From NCBI GenBank assembly GCA_902766545.1, contig CACXEC010000022.1, forward strand, positions 1-8,055: a DNA stretch of 8,055 nt, in the 5' to 3' direction. Source of the stretch: an uncultured Erysipelotrichaceae bacterium. Its GTDB lineage: Bacteria > Bacillota_I > Bacilli_A > RF39 > UBA660. The notes below the pieces were generated by a model that was not told where the DNA came from, did not search any database, and worked only from the letters and a program-made list of their open reading frames with translations. The position numbers and the translations under genes are program-made. Positions 1 to 5,863 of this stretch are shown in pieces (the first letter of the stretch is position 1; each line of letters starts with the position of its first letter).

Positions 1-615
1 CATTCCTATTAACACTAATGGTACTGCTATCTTTAATATATTTACTATTATTAATACCATATGTAATACTGTTAAAAAGCCTGATGACTCACATATATCT
101 CTTATTTTAGGATCATCTCCTAAATGAAATGTTTGTTGAGCTTCACGCTGTATTGGAGCAGCAGGTCCAGTATTTATTTGAGGTGCTGGGCCTGGTTCCG
201 GAGGTGTTATAGAAGTAGTTGGAACTGTCTCATTACTTGTCGGCGGATCTATTTTTACTGATTCAGCACGAGTCTTTTCAAGTACTGCAACAGCTGAACT
301 AGGACGTGTTGGCGATACCATTAACTCCCAAGAATCACTAGATATTTCTTTAACATACATATAATTTTCACAAGATGGCTGTTTGTCTTTATAATAATTT
401 ACCAAGGCATCAAAATTAACATTTTCTGCAATTGAATAGCCAGGTTTAGCATTAATACCACGTCTAATTAATTTACCATTACTGTTAAACTCTAAAGTGC
501 CAATAAACTTTTCTGATGTATATTCACAACGAAGTTCATCAGCAGAAACAGTTAAAACAATACAAAATAGAAAAAATATAAATAACAATAGCTTATCAGT
601 TATCTTATTAATCAT
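1..615 (-). CDS. Partial secreted or membrane-anchored protein of unknown function (3' end beyond the window)
   Basis: An open frame of 205 codons without a stop runs from ATG at 615 to the left edge, so the C-terminus is missing. Residues 1-25 look like a Sec signal peptide: MINKITDK, a hydrophobic core LLLFIFFLFCIVL, then a TVSA/DE cleavage site. A small mature domain follows with two Cys (C30, C82) that could form a disulfide. A Pro/Thr-rich linker spans about 115-155 (e.g. PPEPGPAP, TGPAAP). From about 178 a hydrophobic stretch begins (VLHMVLIIVNILKIAVPLVLIGM), which is a likely membrane helix. I do not recognise the family. The helix resembles that of small VirB2/TrbC-like pilin proteins of Gram-positives, but this is weak. 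An in-frame ATG at 624 is possible; 615 was preferred because GATGG lies five bases upstream of it. The gene is divergent from tRNA-Arg and has its own promoter. Confidence 0.8.
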   Translation of the reverse strand, partial: MINKITDKLLLFIFFLFCIVLTVSADELRCEYTSEKFIGTLEFNSNGKLIRRGINAKPGYSIAENVNFDALVNYYKDKQPSCENYMYVKEISSDSWELMVSPTRPSSAVAVLEKTRAESVKIDPPTSNETVPTTSITPPEPGPAPQINTGPAAPIQREAQQTFHLGDDPKIRDICESSGFLTVLHMVLIIVNILKIAVPLVLIGM

Positions 616-639
616 AAAAACCATCTTTCTAACATAAAA

Positions 640-668
640 ATTATAACATATAAAAAAAATCCACACAA
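640..668 (-). promoter_or_regulatory. Promoter of the left-end secreted-protein gene
   Basis: Read on the minus strand there is a -35 TTGTGT (663-668), a 17-base spacer and a perfect -10 TATAAT (640-645). Transcription would start near 633, leaving a leader of about 18 bases before the ATG at 615. It sits back to back with the tRNA-Arg promoter. Confidence 0.65.
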
Positions 669-695
669 TGAATAATTAAAAAATAACTTACTTTG

Positions 696-704
696 TGTTA
701 TAAT
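696..704 (+). promoter_or_regulatory. Extended -10 promoter of tRNA-Arg
   Basis: TGTTATAAT is a perfect extended -10 (TGnTATAAT), placed so that transcription would begin about two bases before the tRNA 5' end at 713. The -35 region (TTAAAA at 676-681, 17-base spacing) is poor, as is usual for extended -10 promoters. Confidence 0.65.
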
Positions 705-712
705 GTAAATGT

Positions 713-788
713 GTCCTCGTAACTCAGAAGGAAGAGTAATCGCCTCCTAAGCGATAAGTCGGCAGTTCGACTCTGCCCGGGGACGCCA
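713..788 (+). tRNA. tRNA-Arg (anticodon CCU), CCA encoded
   Basis: A complete cloverleaf can be folded. The acceptor stem pairs GTCCTCG (713-719) with CGGGGAC (778-784). The D stem is ACTC/GAGT, the anticodon stem ATCGC/GCGAT (739-743/751-755) with loop CTCCTAA, and the T stem GGCAG/CTGCC with loop TTCGACT. The anticodon CCT at 746-748 reads the Arg codon AGG. The discriminator is G785 and the CCA end (786-788) is encoded in the DNA. All stems pair fully except for one G-U in the acceptor. Confidence 0.97.
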
Positions 789-799
789 TATAGAAAAAC

Positions 800-825
800 A
801 AAACTCTTGATTAATCAAGAGTTTT
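800..825. terminator. Bidirectional Rho-independent terminator between converging tRNAs
   Basis: This is a perfect 26-base palindrome, able to form an 11-bp stem (AAAACTCTTGA with TCAAGAGTTTT) closed by a TTAA loop. On the plus strand it runs into TTTTTATTA, serving tRNA-Arg, which ends 12 bases upstream. On the minus strand it runs into TTTTGTTTTTC, serving tRNA-Gln. Its position between two converging tRNA genes fits use in both directions. Confidence 0.85.
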
Positions 826-854
826 TATTATGTCACTAAAACATTTTTTAAAAA

Positions 855-930
855 TGGCTGCCCAAGTTGGATTCGAACCAACGAAATGTCAGGGTCAGAG
901 CCTGATGCCTTACCGCTTGGCTATTGGGCA
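855..930 (-). tRNA. tRNA-Gln (anticodon CUG), CCA encoded
   Basis: Read on the minus strand, the acceptor TGCCCAA (930-924) pairs with TTGGGCA (865-859). The D arm is GCC-AAGCGGTAA-GGC and the anticodon stem TCAGG/CCTGA has loop CTCTGAC. The T stem GTTGG/CCAAC has loop TTCGAAT. The anticodon CTG (898-896) reads CAG. The discriminator is G858 and CCA (857-855) is encoded. The body resembles the usual bacterial tRNA-Gln (TAGCCAAGCGGTAAGGC), which supports the identity independently of the anticodon. Confidence 0.96.
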
Positions 931-932
931 AT

Positions 933-973
933 AAAAACATTACTTATATTTTAACATAAATAATAAGTAATGT
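933..973 (-). terminator. Predicted terminator of the Fic-like gene, overlapping the tRNA-Gln promoter region
   Basis: On the minus strand ACATTACTTAT (973-963) and ATAAGTAATGT (947-937) form a perfect 11-bp stem with a 15-base loop, followed by TTTT (936-933). It lies just after the Fic-like stop codon (983-981). The tRNA-Gln 5' end is only seven bases beyond the stem. Candidate -10 sequences for that tRNA (TAAAAT at 953-948, TATAAG at 948-943) therefore fall inside the hairpin. Confidence 0.6.
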
Positions 974-980
974 ATAACTA

Positions 981-1826
981 TTATTTAATTACAAAACCAC
1001 TTTTTTTCTCTTCTGTTTTTTTACTATGTTCCAGTAAATCAAAATCTACTATTGCATCACATATTTTATAATAATAAAATCTAATTATTTCTGTATAGTC
1101 CCCTGTTTGCATTGCTGTATTTAAAACCCTTTTATATGTTTCTCTTTCTTCTTTTTGAATATATACAGGAGGTATTCCAATTTTTCCTAATAACAGATTA
1201 AGAAGTGCTCTAAAAGTTCTCTTGTTTCCATCATTAAAAGGTTGAATTTTGATCAAATCAACATGAATTCTAATTATTTCATCTACATAATCCAAAATAT
1301 TTCTAGGATCAATTACCAAGGTCTTAGAAAGATACTCTTGAAATCTTCTTTTTGCTTCTTCTGGATCCGGAACCTCATATGGAAGTTTTGCTAAGGTTGC
1401 TGTACTATCCCTAAATTTTCCACCATACTCTGGAAATGGGCAAACTGAATATAATAAGTTATGAATTTTAATAGCTTCAACAAATATGTTTGGCATTCTT
1501 TTAGCAAAATCATATAAACTAATATAGTCATAGATTAAACCTAACCCTTTTCTTTCCTCTTCTGTAACTCCTGGTTCAACATTAGACTCATTTTCAATAA
1601 ATTGTCTTTTGTAATTTTCAACAATCATTTGATAATTTGAATGACTAATAAAATAAGTATACATAACAATAATATTTTCTGGAATAAAATCATTTTCTAT
1701 ATCTAAGCGATGCTCTATTTCATGTCTTTTATAACTATCTTGTAATGTAAGAATAAATTCTATTGCTTCTTCAGGAGAAATAGAAGCTGATTCAGGAATT
1801 TCAAAGTCTTTATTATTTCTTGACAT
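981..1826 (-). CDS. Fic/Doc-fold protein with a Gln in place of the catalytic His
   Basis: This 281-residue protein belongs to the Fic/Doc (Fido) fold, whose active members transfer AMP or another phosphate-containing group from a nucleotide to a target protein. The core is roughly residues 95-255. GGKFRDSTATL (135-145) and the following PDPEE match the usual strand and flap region before the active site. The signature loop reads IQPFNDGNKRTFRALLN (194-210). The family consensus is HPFxxGNGR, with HPFxDxNKR in Doc, a kinase of EF-Tu. Anion-binding residues D199, G200, N201, K202 and R203 are kept, with Doc-like K202, but the catalytic base His is Q195 (codon CAA at 1244-1242). No inhibitory (S/T)xxxE(G/N) helix is obvious in the N-terminal 90 residues. 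AGGGTGAT precedes the ATG as ribosome binding site. No antitoxin-like partner gene is adjacent. Fold assignment is firm; activity is uncertain. Confidence 0.85.
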   Translation of the reverse strand: MSRNNKDFEIPESASISPEEAIEFILTLQDSYKRHEIEHRLDIENDFIPENIIVMYTYFISHSNYQMIVENYKRQFIENESNVEPGVTEEERKGLGLIYDYISLYDFAKRMPNIFVEAIKIHNLLYSVCPFPEYGGKFRDSTATLAKLPYEVPDPEEAKRRFQEYLSKTLVIDPRNILDYVDEIIRIHVDLIKIQPFNDGNKRTFRALLNLLLGKIGIPPVYIQKEERETYKRVLNTAMQTGDYTEIIRFYYYKICDAIVDFDLLEHSKKTEEKKSGFVIK

Positions 1827-1855
1827 ATTATCACCCTAAAAATAATATATCATGA

Positions 1856-1885
1856 AAAAAGAAAAAACTCATCTTTTTTCTTTTT
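1856..1885 (-). terminator. Weak AU-rich terminator hairpin after trxB
   Basis: In the minus-strand transcript AAAAAGAAAAAA (1885-1874, five A, G, six A) pairs with TTTTTTCTTTTT (1867-1856) over 12 bp around a GATGAG loop, with U residues making up the 3' arm. It overlaps the trxB stop codon and could end the nrd-trxB transcript before the Fic-like gene. Only one G-C pair makes it weak, so read-through into the Fic-like gene is possible. Confidence 0.5.
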
Positions 1886-2774
1886 ATTTTAGATATTCAA
1901 TTACGCATGAAGCAGCAATTGCTCCATCATTAACAGCCGTAGCTAATTGTCGTATTTTTTTATGACGACAATCACCTGCAACAAAAATTCCTTCTTCTTT
2001 TGTTAAACAATTATCGGCTAAAATATACTTATTTTCATCCAAATCCAAAACATGTTTTATAATCTCAGTTTGCGCATCCATTCCAATTGATATAAACATG
2101 CCATCTATTTTAATTTTAGATTCCTCAACATTGTTTTTAATAACTATTTCATTTAGTTCTTTTTCTCCTGAAAGTTTTATTACATTTGTATTATAAAGAA
2201 CTTCAATATTATCTTTTTTTGTTATTTTTTCCATCAATTTTACTTCACATTTAAGTTTACTTCCACGATATATTAAATATACCTTAGAAGCTACATCAGA
2301 CATATATATGGCATTTGTAACGGCCGTATTTCCTCCACCAATTACAGCAACTACTTTATCTTTATAAAAAGCTCCATCACAAGATGTACAAAAACTAATA
2401 CCATTTCCTAAGTATTTTTCTTCATCTAAAAGTCCTAATAAACGGTATTTAGCACCAGTTGCAATAATAACAGTCTTTGTTTCATATTCATTAGAATCAG
2501 TAATAACTTTTTTAATCTTTCCAGGTTTTATTTCTAGAACTTCTTCTAATTCAATATCTGCACCTAACTCATCAACTTGTTCATACAAATTACTAGCAAG
2601 TTCTGCTCCAGATATAGATTTGAATCCAGGATAATTTTCTACAAGTGGAGATGATGCAATTTGACCTCCAAATGTTTCTTTTTCTAAAATTAAGGTTTTT
2701 AAATTGGCTCTAAGACAATAGATGCCTGCAGTAAGTCCTGCAGGCCCTCCACCAATGATTATTACATCATACAT
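1884..2774 (-). CDS. trxB: Thioredoxin reductase-type flavoprotein disulfide reductase
   Basis: This cytoplasmic FAD enzyme passes electrons from NAD(P)H to a thioredoxin or glutaredoxin-like partner. The FAD dinucleotide fold starts at once (VIIIGGGPAGLTAGIY, 4-19). The redox-active pair is C129-T-S-C132-D, a variant of the family CATCD. The second dinucleotide fold is GGGNTAV (146-152). The C-terminal FAD motif is GIFVAGDCR (262-270) followed by RQLATAVNDGAIAA (275-288). Length is 296 residues, slightly below the usual 305-320. The segment that in NADPH-dependent enzymes reads HRRDxFR is YRGSKLK here (169-175), so the 2'-phosphate-binding arginine pair is incomplete and NADH use is conceivable. 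The start is 11 bases from the nrdD stop, so this is the last gene of the nrd operon. Its likely client is the redoxin domain fused to NrdD, though it may also serve free thioredoxins. Confidence 0.93.
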   Translation of the reverse strand: MYDVIIIGGGPAGLTAGIYCLRANLKTLILEKETFGGQIASSPLVENYPGFKSISGAELASNLYEQVDELGADIELEEVLEIKPGKIKKVITDSNEYETKTVIIATGAKYRLLGLLDEEKYLGNGISFCTSCDGAFYKDKVVAVIGGGNTAVTNAIYMSDVASKVYLIYRGSKLKCEVKLMEKITKKDNIEVLYNTNVIKLSGEKELNEIVIKNNVEESKIKIDGMFISIGMDAQTEIIKHVLDLDENKYILADNCLTKEEGIFVAGDCRHKKIRQLATAVNDGAIAASCVIEYLK

Positions 2775-2792
2775 AAAATAGCCCCCTATTTT
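2775..2792 (-). promoter_or_regulatory. Hairpin presenting the trxB ribosome binding site in its loop
   Basis: The minus strand reads AAAATAG-GGGG-CTATTTT directly before the trxB ATG: a perfect 7-bp stem with a GGGG loop. The loop together with flanking bases is the Shine-Dalgarno sequence (AGGGGG). The 5' arm contains the nrdD stop codon TAG (2788-2786). A ribosome finishing nrdD must open this stem, which suggests translational coupling of trxB to nrdD. The structure is visible; the coupling is inference. Confidence 0.6.
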
Positions 2793-5161
2793 AATTTTTC
2801 AACATATTTTTTTATATTAGATACATTATTAATTAAAGTAGCTTCACCTTTTTCAATGATTACTAAAGTTGGCGCTTGTTTAACACCTAAGCTTTTAGTA
2901 AGTTCAACATTTTCTTCAGCATCCACATAATCATATTTTATTTTGGCTTTATCTAATAATTTCTTTGCCATAGCGCAGTTTGGACATGTTTTTGTTCCAA
3001 AAAGCATTATACCATCATGACAAGTACATCCATCACATTCACAGTTATCGCCACATTCACATTTATCTCCGCATTCACAATGAGGTTCATGTGACTTATT
3101 TAAATCATATGTTTTACGCATCTCATATTCTTTACCCTTACCATCATTCCAATTCTTAACTGGACGATAATATCCTGTAATACGGCTATAAACTTCAGTT
3201 TCTTCACCACAAGTTGGACATTTCCATACTTCACCAGTAATATATCCATGATTCTTACATACTGAATATGTTGGACTCAACGTATAATATGGAAGTTTAT
3301 AATTTTCAGCAATTTTTTTAACTAGATTTGCAGCAGCTTGCCAATTTTCTAATCTTTCACCTAAGAAAGCATGGAATACAGTTCCAGATGTATATAAAGT
3401 TTGAAGTTCATCTTGAATATCTAAAGCTGCAAAAATATCATCTGTGTATCCAACTGGTAAATGAGAACTATTAGTATAATAAGGAGTATCATCATTAGAT
3501 GCTGTTATAATATCAGGATATAATTGTTTATCTTTTTTAGCCATACGATAAGCAGTTGATTCAGCTGGAGTAGCTTCTAAATTATAAAGATCACCATATT
3601 CCTCTTGATAATCAGATAACTTTTCTCTCATAAAGTTTAATACATCTTTAGTAAACTTTTGGGCTTTTTCTTTAGTTAAATCTTCTTTAATCCATTTAGC
3701 ATTTAAACATGCTTCATTCATACCAACAAGTCCAATTGTTGAAAAGTGATTATTAAATGTTCCTAAATATCTCTTAGTATATGGATATAATCCTTCATCT
3801 AATAATTTAGTAATTACATTTCTCTTAATCTTTAAACTACGAGCAGCAATGTTCATAAGTTTTTCTAAACGATCATAAAAATCAGCTTCATTTTCAGATA
3901 GATATGCAATTCTTGGCATATTAATTGTTACAACTCCAACAGATCCTGTTGATTCTCCACTACCAAAGAATCCACCACTCTTTTTACGTAGTTCTCTTAA
4001 ATCTAATCTTAATCTACAGCACATACTTCTAACATCAGAAGGTTCCATATCACTATTAATATAATTTGAGAAATATGGAGTACCATACTTAGCTGTCATC
4101 TCAAACAATAATTTATTATTTTCAGTTTCAGACCAATCAAAATCTTTAGTTATTGAATATGTTGGAATTGGATATTGAAATCCCCTACCGTTAGCATCAC
4201 CTTCAATCATAATTTCAATAAATGCTTTATTTACCATATCCATTTCTTTTTGACAATCTTTATATTTAAAGTCTTGTTCTTCGCCACCAATTATTACATT
4301 AAGTTCTGCTAAATCATTTGGTACAGTCCAATCTAAGGTTACATTCGTAAATGGAGCTTGAGTTCCCCACCTAGATGGAGTATTAACACCATAAATAAAT
4401 GATTGAATAGCTTGTTTAACTTCCTTATAAGACAAATTATCAACTTTTACAAATGGTGCTAAATAAGTATCAAATGAAGAAAATGCTTGTGCACCAGCCC
4501 ATTCGTTTTGCATGATACCTAAAAAGTTTACCATTTGATTACATAATGTTGATAAGTGTTTAGCAGGACTAGAAGTAATTTTACCAGGAACTCCACCTAA
4601 ACCTTCCTTAATCAATTGTTTTAAGCTCCAACCAGCACAATAACCAGTAAGCATTGATAAATCATGAATATGAAAATCACAATTACGATGAGCATTAGCT
4701 ATTTCCTCATCATATACTTCACTAAGCCAATAATTAGCTGTTATAGCTCCTGAATTACTTAAAATAAGTCCACCAACAGAATAAGTTACAGTAGAGTTTT
4801 CTTTAACTCTCCAATCAGTTACATTAATATAACTATTAACAACTTGTTTATAATCTAAAATAGTAGATGACATCGCTCTTTGTTTTTCATGAAGCTTACG
4901 ATATAGAATATAAGCTTTAGCAACATCAGTATATCCAGCATGAGATAATACAGCTTCTGCACTATCTTGAATAGCTTCTACATCAATAATATTACTTTTT
5001 ACTTTATCAGCAAAATCAGCAGTTACCTTCAAAGCTAAAAAGTCAATTACATTTTCATCATAATTAGTGTTTTCCGCTTCAAAAGCTTTAATTAATGCTC
5101 CTTTAATTTTTTCAATATCAAACGGAACAATCTTTCCATCTCTTTTTCTTACTTTATACAT
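2786..5161 (-). CDS. nrdD: Anaerobic (class III) ribonucleoside-triphosphate reductase with C-terminal Cys-rich linker and fused redoxin
   Basis: This oxygen-sensitive glycyl-radical enzyme reduces ribonucleoside triphosphates to dNTPs. The start is taken at 5161 (791 residues). The ATG at 5179 lies inside the Shine-Dalgarno GGAGGAGG (5177-5170), which is correctly spaced for 5161. Residues about 1-90 are an ATP cone (KVRKRDGKIVPFDIEKI). The NrdD body follows, with active-site C175 (GYCAGW), an adjacent pair C381-C382 (SMCCRL, the second being the expected thiyl Cys) and GSVGVVTIN. A zinc site is formed by C635xxH638 and C648xxC651. The glycyl radical loop is RITGY, with G663. Unlike ordinary NrdD, which ends about 25-30 residues after this loop, the chain continues with eight Cys in residues 695-714. 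It then enters a glutaredoxin/NrdH-like domain (717-791) with C726-P-N-C729 and a cis-Pro at 764 (QAPTL). It lies between nrdG and trxB, which suggests a thiol rather than formate as reductant. Confidence 0.96.
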   Translation of the reverse strand: MYKVRKRDGKIVPFDIEKIKGALIKAFEAENTNYDENVIDFLALKVTADFADKVKSNIIDVEAIQDSAEAVLSHAGYTDVAKAYILYRKLHEKQRAMSSTILDYKQVVNSYINVTDWRVKENSTVTYSVGGLILSNSGAITANYWLSEVYDEEIANAHRNCDFHIHDLSMLTGYCAGWSLKQLIKEGLGGVPGKITSSPAKHLSTLCNQMVNFLGIMQNEWAGAQAFSSFDTYLAPFVKVDNLSYKEVKQAIQSFIYGVNTPSRWGTQAPFTNVTLDWTVPNDLAELNVIIGGEEQDFKYKDCQKEMDMVNKAFIEIMIEGDANGRGFQYPIPTYSITKDFDWSETENNKLLFEMTAKYGTPYFSNYINSDMEPSDVRSMCCRLRLDLRELRKKSGGFFGSGESTGSVGVVTINMPRIAYLSENEADFYDRLEKLMNIAARSLKIKRNVITKLLDEGLYPYTKRYLGTFNNHFSTIGLVGMNEACLNAKWIKEDLTKEKAQKFTKDVLNFMREKLSDYQEEYGDLYNLEATPAESTAYRMAKKDKQLYPDIITASNDDTPYYTNSSHLPVGYTDDIFAALDIQDELQTLYTSGTVFHAFLGERLENWQAAANLVKKIAENYKLPYYTLSPTYSVCKNHGYITGEVWKCPTCGEETEVYSRITGYYRPVKNWNDGKGKEYEMRKTYDLNKSHEPHCECGDKCECGDNCECDGCTCHDGIMLFGTKTCPNCAMAKKLLDKAKIKYDYVDAEENVELTKSLGVKQAPTLVIIEKGEATLINNVSNIKKYVEKLK

Positions 5162-5169
5162 AAAACATT

Positions 5170-5177
5170 CCTCCTCC
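5170..5177 (-). promoter_or_regulatory. Ribosome binding site that decides the nrdD start
   Basis: GGAGGAGG on the minus strand ends eight bases before the ATG at 5161. The upstream in-frame ATG at 5179 overlaps this site and has no comparable signal of its own, so the six N-terminal residues MEEECF it would add are probably not translated. Confidence 0.85.
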
Positions 5178-5182
5178 ATCTT

Positions 5183-5863
5183 TTATAAACCTCTAACATA
5201 AACATTAGAAAATTTACTACTTACTTTTTTCTGTATATCAATAAGTTCTTCCTTACTAAAAGGTATTAATTCCTTATCCAAAACCCTCTCACTATCCTCA
5301 AAATTTTGAAGATAATATTTACTACCATTAACCATTTTACATAATTTATAAATTGTTTTTAAATCATGGAAATTTTTAATAATTGTAGTTCTAAACTCAT
5401 AATCAATGTCACTTTTTTTTAATATTTCAATACTTTCTTTAAGTTTATCTATATTTGTTTTAGTTTTAATAACATCTTCATACTTATCAAAGGTATTTTT
5501 AATATCCATCGCTACATAATCAATTAATTTTTCATCAATTAGTTCTTTAAGTATTTTTGGATTACTTCCATTAGTATCAAGTTTTATTAAAAAACCCAAA
5601 TTCTTTATTTTTTGAATAAAAGGTTTTAAATCTTTATGAATAGTAGGCTCTCCTCCACTAATCACAACACCATCTAAAACTTTTCTTCTTTTAATTAAAT
5701 ATTCAAATATTTCATTTTCAGATATAAGTGAATCATTTTTACCAATTAAATCTGAATTTTGACAATAAGAGCATTTAAAATTACAACCTTGAGTAAAAAT
5801 TATTGCTGACAACTTTGTAGGGTAATCTAATAATGTTAATTTTTGAAAACCACTGATTATCAT
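5183..5863 (-). CDS. nrdG: Anaerobic ribonucleoside-triphosphate reductase activating protein (radical SAM)
   Basis: This activase uses a [4Fe-4S] cluster and S-adenosylmethionine to abstract a hydrogen from the glycyl-radical loop of NrdD. The cluster motif C27-N-F-K-C31-S-Y-C34 is the radical-SAM CxxxCxxC and follows FTQG. SGGEPT (69-74) is the SAM-binding GGE motif. The opening IISGFQKLTLLDYPTKLSAIIFTQG matches the NrdG2-type activating proteins rather than the shorter E. coli type; the 226-residue length also fits. The start codon overlaps the TGA stop of the upstream NrdD-like gene (ATGA at 5863-5860), so the two are translationally coupled. The nrdD start lies 21 bases after its stop. 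AGGTGA precedes the ATG as ribosome binding site. Confidence 0.95.
   Translation of the reverse strand: MIISGFQKLTLLDYPTKLSAIIFTQGCNFKCSYCQNSDLIGKNDSLISENEIFEYLIKRRKVLDGVVISGGEPTIHKDLKPFIQKIKNLGFLIKLDTNGSNPKILKELIDEKLIDYVAMDIKNTFDKYEDVIKTKTNIDKLKESIEILKKSDIDYEFRTTIIKNFHDLKTIYKLCKMVNGSKYYLQNFEDSERVLDKELIPFSKEELIDIQKKVSSKFSNVYVRGL

Noticed and set aside
713..930. tRNA-linked integration site of a mobile element
   Set aside because: No direct repeat of a tRNA 3' end, integrase or transposase is visible in the window.
981..1826. Fic-like gene as toxin of a toxin-antitoxin pair
   Set aside because: No small antitoxin-like frame is adjacent, no inhibitory helix is evident, and the catalytic His is absent.
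1856..1885. Separate promoter for the Fic-like gene between 1827 and 1883
   Set aside because: TATATT-like bases exist but no acceptable -35 at 16-18 bases was found.
5162..5179. Upstream in-frame ATG adding MEEECF to NrdD
   Set aside because: It is built from the Shine-Dalgarno GGAGGAGG of the ATG at 5161 and has no ribosome binding site of its own.
5860..5862. TGA read as Trp (Mycoplasma code)
   Set aside because: TGA here ends a gene in a classic ATGA stop-start overlap with nrdG, and Trp residues in the window are encoded by TGG.
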